Positions 7,715 to 16,658 of a stretch of DNA of 64,000 nucleotides are shown here, one piece after another. Under the pieces are notes generated by a model. The model did not search any database. It worked only from the letters and a program-made list of their open reading frames with translations, and was not told where the DNA came from. Positions within the stretch are counted from its first letter, which is position 1; the number at the start of each line of letters is the position of its first letter. Origin of the DNA: Streptomyces calvus (GTDB lineage: Bacteria > Actinomycetota > Actinomycetes > Streptomycetales > Streptomycetaceae); NCBI RefSeq assembly GCF_006782915.1, contig NZ_VCNP01000004.1, positions 185,073 to 249,072 on the forward strand. The letters are read 5' to 3'. Made by a program: the position numbers and the translations under genes.

Positions 7715-10521
7715 CGTGGGCCTCCTCTCCGGCGGTCGGCGCGGCGGCGCAGCCACGCCTTGCGGGCTTCGTCCGCGAGCAGGGGCAGGGTGCCGAGACC
7801 GGCAAGGACCGCCCAGTCGGTGGCGTCGAGCGGGGCGGTGTTGAAGACGGCCTGCAGGGGCGGCAGATAGCTGATCGCGGCCATGAGCGCGACGCCGAAG
7901 CCGCCCGCCGCCAGCAGGGCCGGGTTGGACAGCAGGCCTGCCGTCAGGATGCTCTGGCGATCGGTGCGTACCGCGAGGGAGACGAAGAACTGGCTGAGCA
8001 CGATCCCGCCCTGGGCCAGCGTGACGGCCTCCCGGTAGACGGGGTGGTCCTCGGTGAAGTCGTCGAACGGGATGCCGGAGGAGTGGATGTGCCAGAAGAA
8101 CACGGCGCACACGCCGAGCGCCTGGATGCCTCCCAGGAACAGGATGCGTCCCACGACCGCCGCCGAGAACAGCCGTTCGTGCCGGGAGCGCGGCGGGCGG
8201 TCCATCACGTCCGGTTCGGGTCGTTCCGCGCCCAGCGCCAGGGCGGGCATCACGTCCGAGCCCAGGTCGATCGCCAGGATCTGCACCGCGCTGACGGGCA
8301 CCAGGGGAAAACCGGCGAACGTCGCCGCCAGGATCGGGCCGAGCTCGCCGATGTTGCTGCTGAAGACGTAGATCAGGAACTTGCGGATGTTCTGGTACAC
8401 GGACCTGCCGAGCCGTACCGCCGTCGCGATGGAGGCGAACGAGTCGTCCAGCAGCACCATCGAGGCCGCCTCACGGGCGACGTCGGTGCCCGACGCCCCC
8501 ATCGCCACGCCGATGTCCGCGTGCTTGAGCGCCGGGGCGTCGTTCGCCCCGTCCCCGGTGACCGCCACCACCCCGCCACGCCGCTGGAAGGCGGTGACCA
8601 CGCGCATCTTGTGCTCCGGGCTGACCCGGCACAGCAGCAGCTCGGACGGCTCGGCGAGAAGCGAGTCGAGCGTCTCGTCGTCCATCGCGTCGAGCCGGAC
8701 GCCCGTCACCACGACCGGATCCGGCCGTCGTACGATCCCCACCCGGCGGGCCACGGCCTCCCCGGTCAGCGGGTGGTCGCCGGTGACCATGACGACCCGG
8801 ATGCCGGCCCGGCGGCAGGCGGCGACCGCGTCGGTGACCTCCGGGCGTGGCGGGTCCAGCATGCCGACCAGTCCCAGCAGCGTCAGCGCCGACTCGGCCT
8901 CCTGCTGCGCCGGGCGGGGGCCGTCCAGCGCCCGCCGCGCGACGGCCAGCACCCGCAGCCCCTGCGACGCCAGCTCGTCACCGGCCGCGACGGCCGCCGC
9001 CCGGTCCGTCCCGGTCAGTGGTCCACGCCGCCCGTCCCACTCCACGTCGGTGCACCGCGCCAGCAGCTCTCCGGGCGCTCCCTTGACGCACGCCTGGTAG
9101 CCCGCGCCCGTCCTGTGCACCGTGGTCATCAGCTTGCGGCCCGAGTCGAAGGGGAATTCCGTCACCCGCGGCGCGGCCGCCTCCTCCGCTCCCGGATCCA
9201 GACCGGCCTTGGCCGCGACGACGAGCAGCGCTCCCTCCGTGGTGTCACCGAGCACCCGCCAGTGCTCCCGGGGGCCCGTGGGCGGAACCAGCCGGGCGTT
9301 GCAGCACAGGCCCGCCACCCGCAGCAGCTCGCGCACCTCAGCGGCGTCGGCGACCTCGCCGCTCGGCTCGTACCCCACGCCGCTCACCGAGTGCGACGCA
9401 CCCCCCGTCCACACCTGGGTGACGGTCATCTCCGCCTGGGTGAGCGTCCCGGTCTTGTCCGTGCACACGACGGTGGTCGACCCGAGTGCCTCCACCGCCA
9501 GCAGCTGTTTGATCAGGGCGTGGCGACGTGCCATCCGCCGCACCCCGATCGACAGTGACACCGAGAGGGTGGCGGGCAGTCCTTCCGGCACCAGCGCCAC
9601 CATCACCCCCAGTGCGAACACGAACAGGGTCACCACGGAGTCCCCGGTGGGCAGCCGCACGGCGAACATCAGGGCGCCGATCGCCAGGGCGGCCCCCGCC
9701 ACCCGACGGGCCATGGAGGCGACCTGGAGCTGCAGCGGGGTCTTCTGCCGCGGGGCGGCCGCGGCCAGTCGGCAGATCCGCCCGAACTCGGTCGCCGCGC
9801 CGGTGGCGAAGACCACGGCCCGCCCGCCTCCGGCGACGACGTCGGTTCCCATGAACACGCAGTTGCGGGCCTCCAGCAGCGGCACCGCCGCCACCGGGTC
9901 GGCGGTGCGGCCCACGGCGTTGCTCTCCCCGGTCAGCGGCGCGTTGTTCACCGCCAGCTCGTGCGCTTCGACCACCCGGCAGTCCGCCGGCACGGCGTCA
10001 CCGGCCTCCAGCAGCACCACGTCGCCCGGCACCACGTCCCGGGCCGGCAGCTCCAGCCGTTCGCCGTCGCGCAGCACCCGGCAGGCGTGGGGCACCATCG
10101 CCTCCAGCGCCTGGGCCGTCCGCTCCGCCGAGTACTCCTGGGCGAAACCGATCGCGGCGTTCAGCACCACGACGCCCAGGATCGCCACCGCCAACTGCAC
10201 GGTGCCCGCGTCCCGCGGCTCCTCCAGCGCGTACGCCAGGAAGGTGATCCCCGAAGCGACGATCAACACCACCGCGAAGAGGTCCGTGAACTGCGCCCCC
10301 AGCTGCCGCCACACGGCGCGGCGCCCCGCCCGGGGCAGTTCGTTGGCCCCGTACTTCTCCAGCCTGTCCCTGGCCCGTTCCCCCGGCAGCCCGCGCCGTG
10401 ACGTGTCCAGCGCGGCGAGGACGTCTTCGACGGGGAGTTCCGGTACCGGAGGACGCGGGCCGGAACCGGACGTCCCGTCCTTCCTCCCGCCCAGTGCCAA
10501 CGATTTCGTGCCGGTGTCCAT
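7711..10521 (-). CDS. Cation-transporting P-type ATPase (type II-like)
   Basis: A 936-residue integral membrane pump. Visible in order: N-terminal cation-ATPase domain, LTGES actuator motif near residue 197, PEGLPAT in M4 near residue 310, the phosphorylated Asp in CTDKTGTLT near residue 354, the hinge GDGANDAPALK near residue 657, and six C-terminal membrane segments. PEGLPAT without a metal-binding CPC places it with Ca2+/Na+/K+-type pumps rather than heavy-metal P1B pumps; the ion is unknown. The ATG at 10521 follows a G-rich site. It is the first gene of the ATPase-TrkA-TrkA operon. The 220 bp upstream, up to the next Usp gene, hold no other gene. Confidence 0.9.
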   Translation of the reverse strand: MDTGTKSLALGGRKDGTSGSGPRPPVPELPVEDVLAALDTSRRGLPGERARDRLEKYGANELPRAGRRAVWRQLGAQFTDLFAVVLIVASGITFLAYALEEPRDAGTVQLAVAILGVVVLNAAIGFAQEYSAERTAQALEAMVPHACRVLRDGERLELPARDVVPGDVVLLEAGDAVPADCRVVEAHELAVNNAPLTGESNAVGRTADPVAAVPLLEARNCVFMGTDVVAGGGRAVVFATGAATEFGRICRLAAAAPRQKTPLQLQVASMARRVAGAALAIGALMFAVRLPTGDSVVTLFVFALGVMVALVPEGLPATLSVSLSIGVRRMARRHALIKQLLAVEALGSTTVVCTDKTGTLTQAEMTVTQVWTGGASHSVSGVGYEPSGEVADAAEVRELLRVAGLCCNARLVPPTGPREHWRVLGDTTEGALLVVAAKAGLDPGAEEAAAPRVTEFPFDSGRKLMTTVHRTGAGYQACVKGAPGELLARCTDVEWDGRRGPLTGTDRAAAVAAGDELASQGLRVLAVARRALDGPRPAQQEAESALTLLGLVGMLDPPRPEVTDAVAACRRAGIRVVMVTGDHPLTGEAVARRVGIVRRPDPVVVTGVRLDAMDDETLDSLLAEPSELLLCRVSPEHKMRVVTAFQRRGGVVAVTGDGANDAPALKHADIGVAMGASGTDVAREAASMVLLDDSFASIATAVRLGRSVYQNIRKFLIYVFSSNIGELGPILAATFAGFPLVPVSAVQILAIDLGSDVMPALALGAERPEPDVMDRPPRSRHERLFSAAVVGRILFLGGIQALGVCAVFFWHIHSSGIPFDDFTEDHPVYREAVTLAQGGIVLSQFFVSLAVRTDRQSILTAGLLSNPALLAAGGFGVALMAAISYLPPLQAVFNTAPLDATDWAVLAGLGTLPLLADEARKAWLRRRADRRRGGPR

Positions 10522-10741
10522 CAACCACCCCCGTACGGCGTCAGCGTCCTCGTCACCGGCACGGTCGGCCGGGGCGCCCGGAGGGCCTCGGACGAGGGCG
10601 CCGTGACGGGCTCCGGGTGACTCGACGGTCGTCCTGCCTGCCCGCCGCCCGCAGTCGGAGGGCGCTCCCTCGTCCGGTGACCGGCCCGACGGGCACGGAC
10701 AGGGCTGCTCGGGCACGGGCCCGGGGCGGCCGTCCGCCACC

Positions 10742-11614
10742 TCACGCCGGGACCGTGATGACGGGGCAGTGGGCGTGGTGCAGTACCCCCTGGCTCACCG
10801 AGCCCAGCACCATGCCCGTGAAACCTCCGTGCCCCCGGGTCCCCACGACCAGGCCCAGAGCGTGTCGCGAGGCCTCCGTCAGCACCTGCACCGGATGGCC
10901 GCGGACGACTTCGTGGTGCAGCTCCACGTCCGGGTGTGCCGCGGCACGGCCCGCGACCGTCTCCGACAGCACGCGGCGGCACTCCCGCACCGCGGCGTCC
11001 TCGTCCAGGACACCGAGGAGCGGCGGATGCCACACGTACAGCGCCCGCAGGAGCGCTCCGCGCAGGGCCGCCTCCTCGAACGCCACGTCCACCGCCGCGG
11101 CCGCATGCTCACTTCCGTCGACGCCGACCACGACGTACGCGGGCCGCTGAGTGATGTGCTCCGGCTCCGGCACGACCACGACCGGGCAGGAAGCGTGGGC
11201 GGTGAGCGGAAGCGCCACGGAGGCGGAGGAGAACATCCCACGCCGTTTGCTCAGGTGCCAGGAACCCACCACGACCAAGGAGGCGCTCCGTGCCTCCTCG
11301 TGCAGGACCCACGCCGGCTCCCCTTCCGCCAGCAGCGTCGACGTCTCCACCGTCGGACGCCGGGACTCCACGAAGGAGGCCGCTTCCTTGAGCACCTGAT
11401 CACCCAGGCCGTGCAGCGCCCGGTTCCATTCCTCCCAGGACGGCCGCACCTCCCCCGACCGGTATCCGCCGGTCGGGGTGCCCTGGGCGTGGACGAGCCG
11501 CAGCGGCAGACCACGCCGGTCCGCCTCGTCGGCGGCCCAGGACAGCGCCAGCCGCTTCGAGGGGTCGGGGTCGACGCCCACCACGATCGGCCGCCGTCCG
11601 TCCGCACCAGTCAT
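10742..11614 (-). CDS. Universal stress protein, two UspA domains
   Basis: A 290-residue tandem UspA protein. The second domain (YVVVGVDGSEHA to GTRGHGGFTGMVLGS) has an intact ATP loop. The first domain's loop reads GSWHLSKRRGMFSSAS and is degenerate, so only one domain is likely to bind nucleotide. The ATG at 11614 has a strong ribosome site (TGGAGG). It lies 220 bp upstream of the P-type ATPase on the same strand and may share its transcript. Confidence 0.92.
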   Translation of the reverse strand: MTGADGRRPIVVGVDPDPSKRLALSWAADEADRRGLPLRLVHAQGTPTGGYRSGEVRPSWEEWNRALHGLGDQVLKEAASFVESRRPTVETSTLLAEGEPAWVLHEEARSASLVVVGSWHLSKRRGMFSSASVALPLTAHASCPVVVVPEPEHITQRPAYVVVGVDGSEHAAAAVDVAFEEAALRGALLRALYVWHPPLLGVLDEDAAVRECRRVLSETVAGRAAAHPDVELHHEVVRGHPVQVLTEASRHALGLVVGTRGHGGFTGMVLGSVSQGVLHHAHCPVITVPA

Positions 11615-11888
11615 GGCACCTCCAGAAGATCTCCGCACCGTTCGTTCTCTGTCCCTCCAGCCTCGCCTCCGCCGCAGGGTGGCGCCACGCCACGGCTTGT
11701 CGGGCACACGGCCGGACACGCACTCACCCGTGGTCCGAGGGCAGACCGGCGGCCGGCCGGCGGCTTCGTGCACCGTTCGGCCCTGGGCCGTGCGGGCCGC
11801 CCGACGAACACTGGAAGCAGAACACGCAGTACGACGACCACCCGTGCTCCGCCCCGTGATCGTCACCGGATCCGAAGGGACCGGCCCC

Positions 11889-12572
11889 ATGAGCACGAAA
11901 CCCTTGACCCCGGCGGTACCTCCCGCCATGTCACCGCCGGCCCATCCCGCGCGGCTGACCGCGGTCCTCGACGCACCGCTGTCCCGCTGGCTGTGGCTGG
12001 TGAAGTGGCTGCTGGCGTTCCCCCACTACGTCGTCCTGTGCTTCCTATGGGTGGCGTTCGTGGGAACGAGCGTGGTGGCGTTCTTCGCCATCCTCCTCAC
12101 CGGCCGCTACCCCCGGCCGCTGTTCGACTTCGGCACGGGCGTGCTGCGGTGGAGCTGGCGCGTGGGCTACTACGCCTACGGCACGCTCGGTACCGACCGC
12201 TACCCGCCGTTCACGCTCGCCGACGTCCCCGACTACCCCGCGCACTGGGACCTGGCCTACCCCCAGAAGCTGTCCCGCGGCCTCGTCCTGGTGAAGTGGT
12301 GGCTGCTGGCGATCCCGCACTACCTGATCCTGGGCTTCCTCCTCGGAGACGTCCAGGCCACCTGGTTCGCGGGCGGACTCATCGGCCTGCTCACCCTGTG
12401 CGCCGGGGTGGCCCTGGCCGCGACCGGCCACTACCCGCGCGGTCTGTTCGACCTGGTGGTCGGGCTGAACCGCTGGGTGCTGCGGGTGGCGGCCTACGCG
12501 GCCCTGCTCACCGACGTGTACCCGCCCTTCCGGCTCGACCAGGGCGGCGGGGAACCGGAGGCGGCGCCATGA
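11889..12572 (+). CDS. DUF4389 membrane protein
   Basis: A 227-residue membrane protein with a duplicated layout. Each half has RxWLxxVKWLLAFPHYxVL or a variant, followed by hydrophobic helices and YPPFxL. The repeats FPHYVVLCFLWVAFVG and IPHYLILGFLLGD are at about residues 40 and 140. This is the DUF4389 pattern; its function is unknown. The stop overlaps the next ATG (ATGA), and that gene overlaps the flavodoxin gene in the same way, so the three form a coupled set. Confidence 0.82.
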   Translation: MSTKPLTPAVPPAMSPPAHPARLTAVLDAPLSRWLWLVKWLLAFPHYVVLCFLWVAFVGTSVVAFFAILLTGRYPRPLFDFGTGVLRWSWRVGYYAYGTLGTDRYPPFTLADVPDYPAHWDLAYPQKLSRGLVLVKWWLLAIPHYLILGFLLGDVQATWFAGGLIGLLTLCAGVALAATGHYPRGLFDLVVGLNRWVLRVAAYAALLTDVYPPFRLDQGGGEPEAAP

Positions 12573-12874
12573 CGGCGGTCCTCGTGCCGGCCCTCCTGTT
12601 CCCGCACGGCTCCGTCGACCTGCCGGTGCGGCCGCTGCCGGACGCCGGTGACACCGCCGCCGTCCTGGCGGAGCGACCGCCGTCGCCGTGCCGAACCGCC
12701 CCGCGCATCCGTTCGGGAGGGCGCCCTGGCCGAACCCGTGACCGACAGGCGATCGCCGTGGTCACCGACGCACCTGCCCGGGAATCGACCTGGTTCCGGC
12801 CGCGCATGTCCACGCCGGTCACCACATCCGCGACCGGGCGAGCGGAACGCACCGTCGACGAGGTGACGTCATGA
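12569..12874 (+). CDS. Small hypothetical protein between DUF4389 and flavodoxin genes
   Basis: A 101-codon frame whose ATG overlaps the DUF4389 stop and whose stop overlaps the flavodoxin ATG. No family is recognised. The first 35 residues are mildly hydrophobic; the rest is rich in Arg, Pro and Ser and may be a degraded or low-constraint sequence. The perfect overlaps at both ends are the main evidence that it is translated. It could also be the frameshifted remnant of a longer gene. Confidence 0.45.
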   Translation: MTAVLVPALLFPHGSVDLPVRPLPDAGDTAAVLAERPPSPCRTAPRIRSGGRPGRTRDRQAIAVVTDAPARESTWFRPRMSTPVTTSATGRAERTVDEVTS

Positions 12875-13383
12875 ACGTACTCGTCGGATACGCGACCGCC
12901 CACGGTTCCACCCGGGCGATCGCCGAAAGAACAGCCACCGCCCTGCGGCACGCGGGGCTGGCGGCGGAGGCCAGGCCCGTGACCGAGGTCGAGGACGCCG
13001 ACGCCTACCGGGCGTTCGTCCTCGGCAGCGCCGTGCACGGGCAGAGCTGGTTGCGACCGGCCAAGGACTTCGCGCGGAACCACCTGGACGTGCTCGTCAC
13101 CCGCCCGGTGTGGATCTTCAGCGTCGGGATGCCGGCGGCGCTGCGCGGACCATGGCGACGCATGGCTCCCAAGGAACTGCCGGTGATCGAGAAGGATCTG
13201 CCGCCGGGCCTGGTGTACCGGAGCCACCGCCTGTTCTCCGGCGTCGTCGAACGGGACCAACTACCCCGCACCGGACGTCTGCTGTTCCGCCTGGTGGGCG
13301 GACGGTTCGGCGACTTCCGCGACTGGGAGGCCGTCGACGCCTGGGCTGCGGGCATCGCCGGGGAGCTGCGAGCAGGTGGATGA
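12871..13383 (+). CDS. Flavodoxin-domain protein
   Basis: A 170-residue cytosolic protein with an N-terminal phosphate-binding loop YATAHGSTRAIAE at about residues 7-19, typical of FMN flavodoxin and HemG/protoporphyrinogen-oxidase-like folds. VLGSAVHGQSWL and WIFSVGMP follow, as expected for the other FMN loops. It probably transfers electrons or binds FMN in a redox-stress role. It is translationally coupled to the small gene upstream. Confidence 0.85.
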   Translation: MNVLVGYATAHGSTRAIAERTATALRHAGLAAEARPVTEVEDADAYRAFVLGSAVHGQSWLRPAKDFARNHLDVLVTRPVWIFSVGMPAALRGPWRRMAPKELPVIEKDLPPGLVYRSHRLFSGVVERDQLPRTGRLLFRLVGGRFGDFRDWEAVDAWAAGIAGELRAGG

Positions 13384-13499
13384 CGGCGTCGACGCCGACC
13401 GGCCGTCTCCGCACCCGCCTGACCGCCTCCGCTGGCGCGGCGGCGCGGGCCCCGGCAGCGTGGAGGTGCGCGGAGTGACGACTGCTGAGTGAGGTGGCC

Positions 13500-13949
13500 A
13501 TGCAATCCTCCGAGGTACCACGGGTGGTCGTGGGCGTGGACGGATCCCCTTCGTCGTACGCCGCCCTGCGGTGGGCGGACCGCTACGCGCGGGGCGTCGG
13601 CGGTGCCGTGGAGGCGGTCTGTGTCTGGGACACGCCGTCCTCAAGGGGCTGGAGCGGACCCGCGATCGATCCCGAGTTCGACCTGGGGCAGGCCAGGGAG
13701 CGTTTCGCCCAGGAGCTGCACGCGGTCTTCCCCGACGGTCCTCCCGCCGGGCTGACGGAGCACCTCGTCGAGGGCGACCCGTCGGAGGTGCTGATCCGTG
13801 CTTCGGAGGGGGCCGCGCTCCTCGTCGTGGGCCGCCGGGGGCGGGGCGGCTTCGCCCGGGCGGTGCTGGGGTCGGTCAGCCAGCGCTGCGCCCAGCACGC
13901 GGCCTGCCCCGTCGTCGTGGTCCGCCAGGAGGACGATCCCGCCCGCTGA
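13500..13949 (+). CDS. Universal stress protein, single UspA domain
   Basis: A 149-residue single-domain UspA protein: VVVGVDGSPSSYAALRWA at the N-terminus and the ATP loop GRRGRGGFARAVLGS at about residues 112-126. The ATG at 13500 is taken over the GTG six bases upstream because of its GAGTGAGG ribosome site. It is the third Usp in the window and converges on a decayed TrkA copy. Confidence 0.9.
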   Translation: MQSSEVPRVVVGVDGSPSSYAALRWADRYARGVGGAVEAVCVWDTPSSRGWSGPAIDPEFDLGQARERFAQELHAVFPDGPPAGLTEHLVEGDPSEVLIRASEGAALLVVGRRGRGGFARAVLGSVSQRCAQHAACPVVVVRQEDDPAR

Positions 13950-13955
13950 CCCACC

Positions 13956-14200
13956 TCACCTGAAGGCCGCGTGGCTCTCCCGCCCGCCCGCGGCGTGCGA
14001 GACGAGCAGGAGTTCGTCGCCGGGACGCGGGCGCGTGTCGGGGCCGGGCGTGGTGGGGTCGCCGTCGCGGACGGCGATGGCGGCGGGACCGTGTCGCCGA
14101 GCGGGCGGCCCGACGCCTCGGAGCCGGCCGTGACGGGGTCCCGACGATGTCGGCACCAGCGCGGCTCGGCCGCGGCAGGGCAACGGTGTCCGAGGACCCG
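13956..14200 (-). pseudogene. Frameshifted TrkA C-terminal remnant
   Basis: Three reading frames of the minus strand together match the last 80 residues of the TrkA gene at 6399-7058. TVALPRPSRAGADIVGT pairs with TVALLRLSKAGIDVIET; then, in a second frame, GSEASGRPLGDTV; then, in a third, IAVRDGDPTTPG and RPGDELLLVSHAAG, ending in HAAFR before a TGA at 13956-13958. At least two frameshifts separate these pieces and the N-terminal Rossmann domain is absent. It is a dead paralogue, not an expressed gene. Confidence 0.65.
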
Positions 14201-14251
14201 GGGCCGCGGCCGGGGCCGCAGCGCCTTCGCGAGGGGTCGGCCGGCGGGCGG

Positions 14252-14908
14252 TCAGCCGGGGCTCGCCTGCGGTTCCGGGGTCACCGCGTCGGCGGGGGCG
14301 CCGCGGACGTCCAGCTCGATCTCCGGGGCCCGGGCCAGCGTGTTGGTCACCGTGCAGCGCGAGACCACCGCGCGCAGGGCGGACAGCCGCTGCGGCGGCA
14401 GGGCCGGGGCCAGGACGGTCAGGGAGAGGGCGGCGACACGGGCGGGCCGGTCGTCGGCCATGCGGAACTCCGCGCGGACGGACAGACCGTCCCGACTGAC
14501 CCCGTGGCGGTCCAGGAAGCGTCCCGCGTAGTGCGCCGCGCAGGAGGCGACCGCCGTCACGAGGAGCTCCACGGGCGTGGGCGCGGTGTCCTTGCCCCCG
14601 TCGGACAGCGGCTGGTCCACCGTCAGGACGTGGCCGCGCACCCGTATCTCGAAGGAGTCACCCGCGATCGGCACCACCTCGGCCGCTCCGGGCCGTCCGG
14701 CGGGAACCGGATCGACGGCGGCGGCCTGGAAGAGCAGCAGCCCGGCGAGGCGCCGGGCCTCCTCGGCGGTGAGGGAGGCCCACAGCTCGCCCTCGTCATG
14801 GGGCGCGAAGGACGTGTCCATCACGACGCGTCCCATGTGGGCGGGCAGTCCCTGCGGGGCGAAGCGGGTGACGTCGATGGTGCGGCCACAACGCGTTCGG
14901 ATCTTCAT
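14252..14908 (-). CDS. OsmC-like protein with N-terminal extension
   Basis: A 218-residue protein. Residues 1-75 form an extra N-terminal segment (MKIRTRCGRTIDVTRFAP). The OsmC fold follows: TPVELLVTAVASCAAHYAGRF supplies the cysteine near residue 128, with a C-terminal VSRCTVTNTL supplying a second conserved Cys. OsmC/Ohr proteins reduce organic hydroperoxides or act on thiols. The ATG at 14908 follows AGGAGG at a good distance. The long N-terminal part may be a separate small domain. Confidence 0.8.
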   Translation of the reverse strand: MKIRTRCGRTIDVTRFAPQGLPAHMGRVVMDTSFAPHDEGELWASLTAEEARRLAGLLLFQAAAVDPVPAGRPGAAEVVPIAGDSFEIRVRGHVLTVDQPLSDGGKDTAPTPVELLVTAVASCAAHYAGRFLDRHGVSRDGLSVRAEFRMADDRPARVAALSLTVLAPALPPQRLSALRAVVSRCTVTNTLARAPEIELDVRGAPADAVTPEPQASPG

Positions 14909-15050
14909 TTTGGCCTCCTGTCGGCTGGTTTCCCCCGCGACGGCCGGACACTTCCAGTTCACCGCCGCAGCACCGGAGATGCCCGGGGCCGAACGGCCCC
15001 TGCCGCGTCCCCGAGGTCCCGGTGACCGCGAGGACGTCCGCCGCGGGCGG

Positions 15051-15962
15051 TCAGGCCCCCTCGGCGGGGGTGATACGACGTCCGGTCAGCCGGTCGACCG
15101 CGATCACCACCCACAGCGTGCGCCGGTCCCCGGCCCAGGGTTCGGTGTGGGCACGTTCGTCGAGCCGACGTGCCTCACCGGGTTCCGTGACGGCCCGGGC
15201 CCGGCCCACCGCCAGGACGCTCCAGCCCCGGCTCATGGCCTCGTCGACGTGGTCGACCTCGAAGGCCACCTCGCTGCCGGCCGCCGCCGCGGGGGCGGCG
15301 TCGGGAGCGGTACGGAAGGCGATCTCCCCGTCGGCCACCTCGTAGTTGACGGGGAACACGGCAGGCCCGTGCGGCGTGGCCAGCGAGATCCGCCCCACGC
15401 CGTGTGTCGACAGCAGGGCCCGGCACTCCCGCTCCCCGAGATCCCTCAGGCGGGGGTGGAGCAGCGCCCTCCCCTGTCCCGGTGGCCGTTCCCGGCCACC
15501 TCCCTGCAGTTCGAGGAGGGTGGTCCCCAGTGCGTCGGCCAGGCGGACGAGGGTCCCGAAGCCCGGGTCGGACGGGTGCGTCTCGAGGTAGTCGAGGTAG
15601 GCCGGTGACATACGGGCCCGGCGGGCGGTCTCCTCCAGGCCGAGGCCCTTCCGCCGGCGTGCGGCCGCCAGCCTCCGCCCGATGTCACCGGGGCCGCCGT
15701 CGACGGCTTCGGTGTCCGCGGCCCCGGTGGCAGCCGCGTCGCCCGTCACCGGTGCGTCCGGTGCCTCCCGTTCCGCACCGAGGTGGTGGAGGTGGGCGTC
15801 CGGCCCGGGGAAGACCAGCGTGACGTCGCCCGTGTCCGACCAGCGCACGTCGTACGGCGGTGTCCCGTCGTCGTGATGGAGGCCGACGATCTCCCCGTCC
15901 CGCCGGACGACACCGGTGGCCGGGCTCTCGACGATCAGCCGGTCGCCAAGGTGGGCGTGCAT
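15051..15962 (-). CDS. DUF1918 - XRE HTH - PNPOx-like regulator
   Basis: A 303-residue three-part protein. Residues 1-60 are DUF1918-like (MHAHLGDRLIVESP, then GEIVGLHHDDGTPPYDVRW). Residues about 90-155 form an XRE helix-turn-helix (IGRRLAAARRRKGLGLEETA, MSPAYLDYLE). Residues about 170-300 are a pyridoxamine-5-phosphate-oxidase-like flavin-binding split barrel (LSTHGVGRISLATPHGPAVFPVNY). The ATG at 15962 follows GGGGG. A DNA-binding head on a flavin-binding sensor suggests a redox-responsive regulator. Targets are unknown. Confidence 0.82.
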   Translation of the reverse strand: MHAHLGDRLIVESPATGVVRRDGEIVGLHHDDGTPPYDVRWSDTGDVTLVFPGPDAHLHHLGAEREAPDAPVTGDAAATGAADTEAVDGGPGDIGRRLAAARRRKGLGLEETARRARMSPAYLDYLETHPSDPGFGTLVRLADALGTTLLELQGGGRERPPGQGRALLHPRLRDLGERECRALLSTHGVGRISLATPHGPAVFPVNYEVADGEIAFRTAPDAAPAAAAGSEVAFEVDHVDEAMSRGWSVLAVGRARAVTEPGEARRLDERAHTEPWAGDRRTLWVVIAVDRLTGRRITPAEGA

Positions 15963-16165
15963 GACAGCGCCCCCTTTCCTCTGTGTCGATCCCACTCCAG
16001 GATCACGCCGGAGCGACGCCCGCACCAGATGGCCGAGGGTCCCCGGCCAGGGCGAGAAGGTCTTTCGTCCCGCGTGAGGGCCTCGAGTCCGCGTGACCAG
16101 CACCGGGGGCCGTCGTCACCGAGTCGCCGCCCCTGCCCGTCGGAATCAGCGCGGCGGGCCGGGCA

Positions 16166-16504
16166 TCACGTGCGGGAGGACTCCGGCCCGGACGACGCGG
16201 GGCTTTCCTCACGGTGGAGGAAAGCCCCGAGGAGGTCGCCCACGGGGTGGTCGGCCTCGGCGGGGTGGCGCAGGGCCACGGTCGGGTCGATGGTGTAGCG
16301 ATTGCGGCGGCCCACCCTGGTACGGGTGAGGTATCTGGCGGCCTCGAGGTCGGCGACGATGAGCTGGACGGCACGTTCGGTGATGCCGATGCGCGTGGCG
16401 ATGTCACGCAGCCGCGTGTCGGGATCGCGGGCGATCTGCAGCAGGACGCGGGCGTGGTTGGTCAGGAAGGTCCACTGATCACCACGAGAGGAAGACACGC
16501 TCAT
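16166..16504 (-). CDS. Small winged-helix (MarR/ArsR-like) transcriptional regulator
   Basis: A 112-residue protein with a clear winged helix-turn-helix: WTFLTNHARVLLQIARDPD, then RLRDIATRIGITERAVQLIV as recognition helices, and a wing TRTRVGRRNRYTI. No sensory domain is obvious apart from a short C-terminal tail. Its start lies 25 bp from a near-perfect inverted repeat (16529-16551), which points to autoregulation and control of the divergent gene at 16659. Confidence 0.8.
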   Translation of the reverse strand: MSVSSSRGDQWTFLTNHARVLLQIARDPDTRLRDIATRIGITERAVQLIVADLEAARYLTRTRVGRRNRYTIDPTVALRHPAEADHPVGDLLGAFLHREESPASSGPESSRT

Positions 16505-16528
16505 GAATCCCCATCATACGAAGCGGGA

Positions 16529-16551
16529 TTCGCGTATCAAGCATACGCGAA
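16529..16551. promoter_or_regulatory. Inverted-repeat operator candidate
   Basis: TTCGCGTAT and ATACGCGAA are perfect 9-bp arms separated by CAAGC. A further half-site, TTCGCGTA, is at 16572-16579. The element sits in an unusually AT-rich strip between the winged-helix regulator (start 16504) and the divergent gene (start 16659). The most economical reading is the binding site of that regulator. Confidence 0.6.
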
Positions 16552-16658
16552 GAATGATTGACGAAAAAAAATTCGCGTAATTCTTGACGGGTTCGTCGTG
16601 AGCGAGTGACGCTTGAGTCATCCCCCGAAACCGCCCGCACTTCCCGAAGGGGGCCGCT

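Noticed and set aside
7154..9558. Long plus-strand frames opposite the TrkA and P-type ATPase genes
   Set aside because: They are shadows of G/C-rich third positions; the minus strand has DKTGT, TGES and RCK motifs in the real frame.
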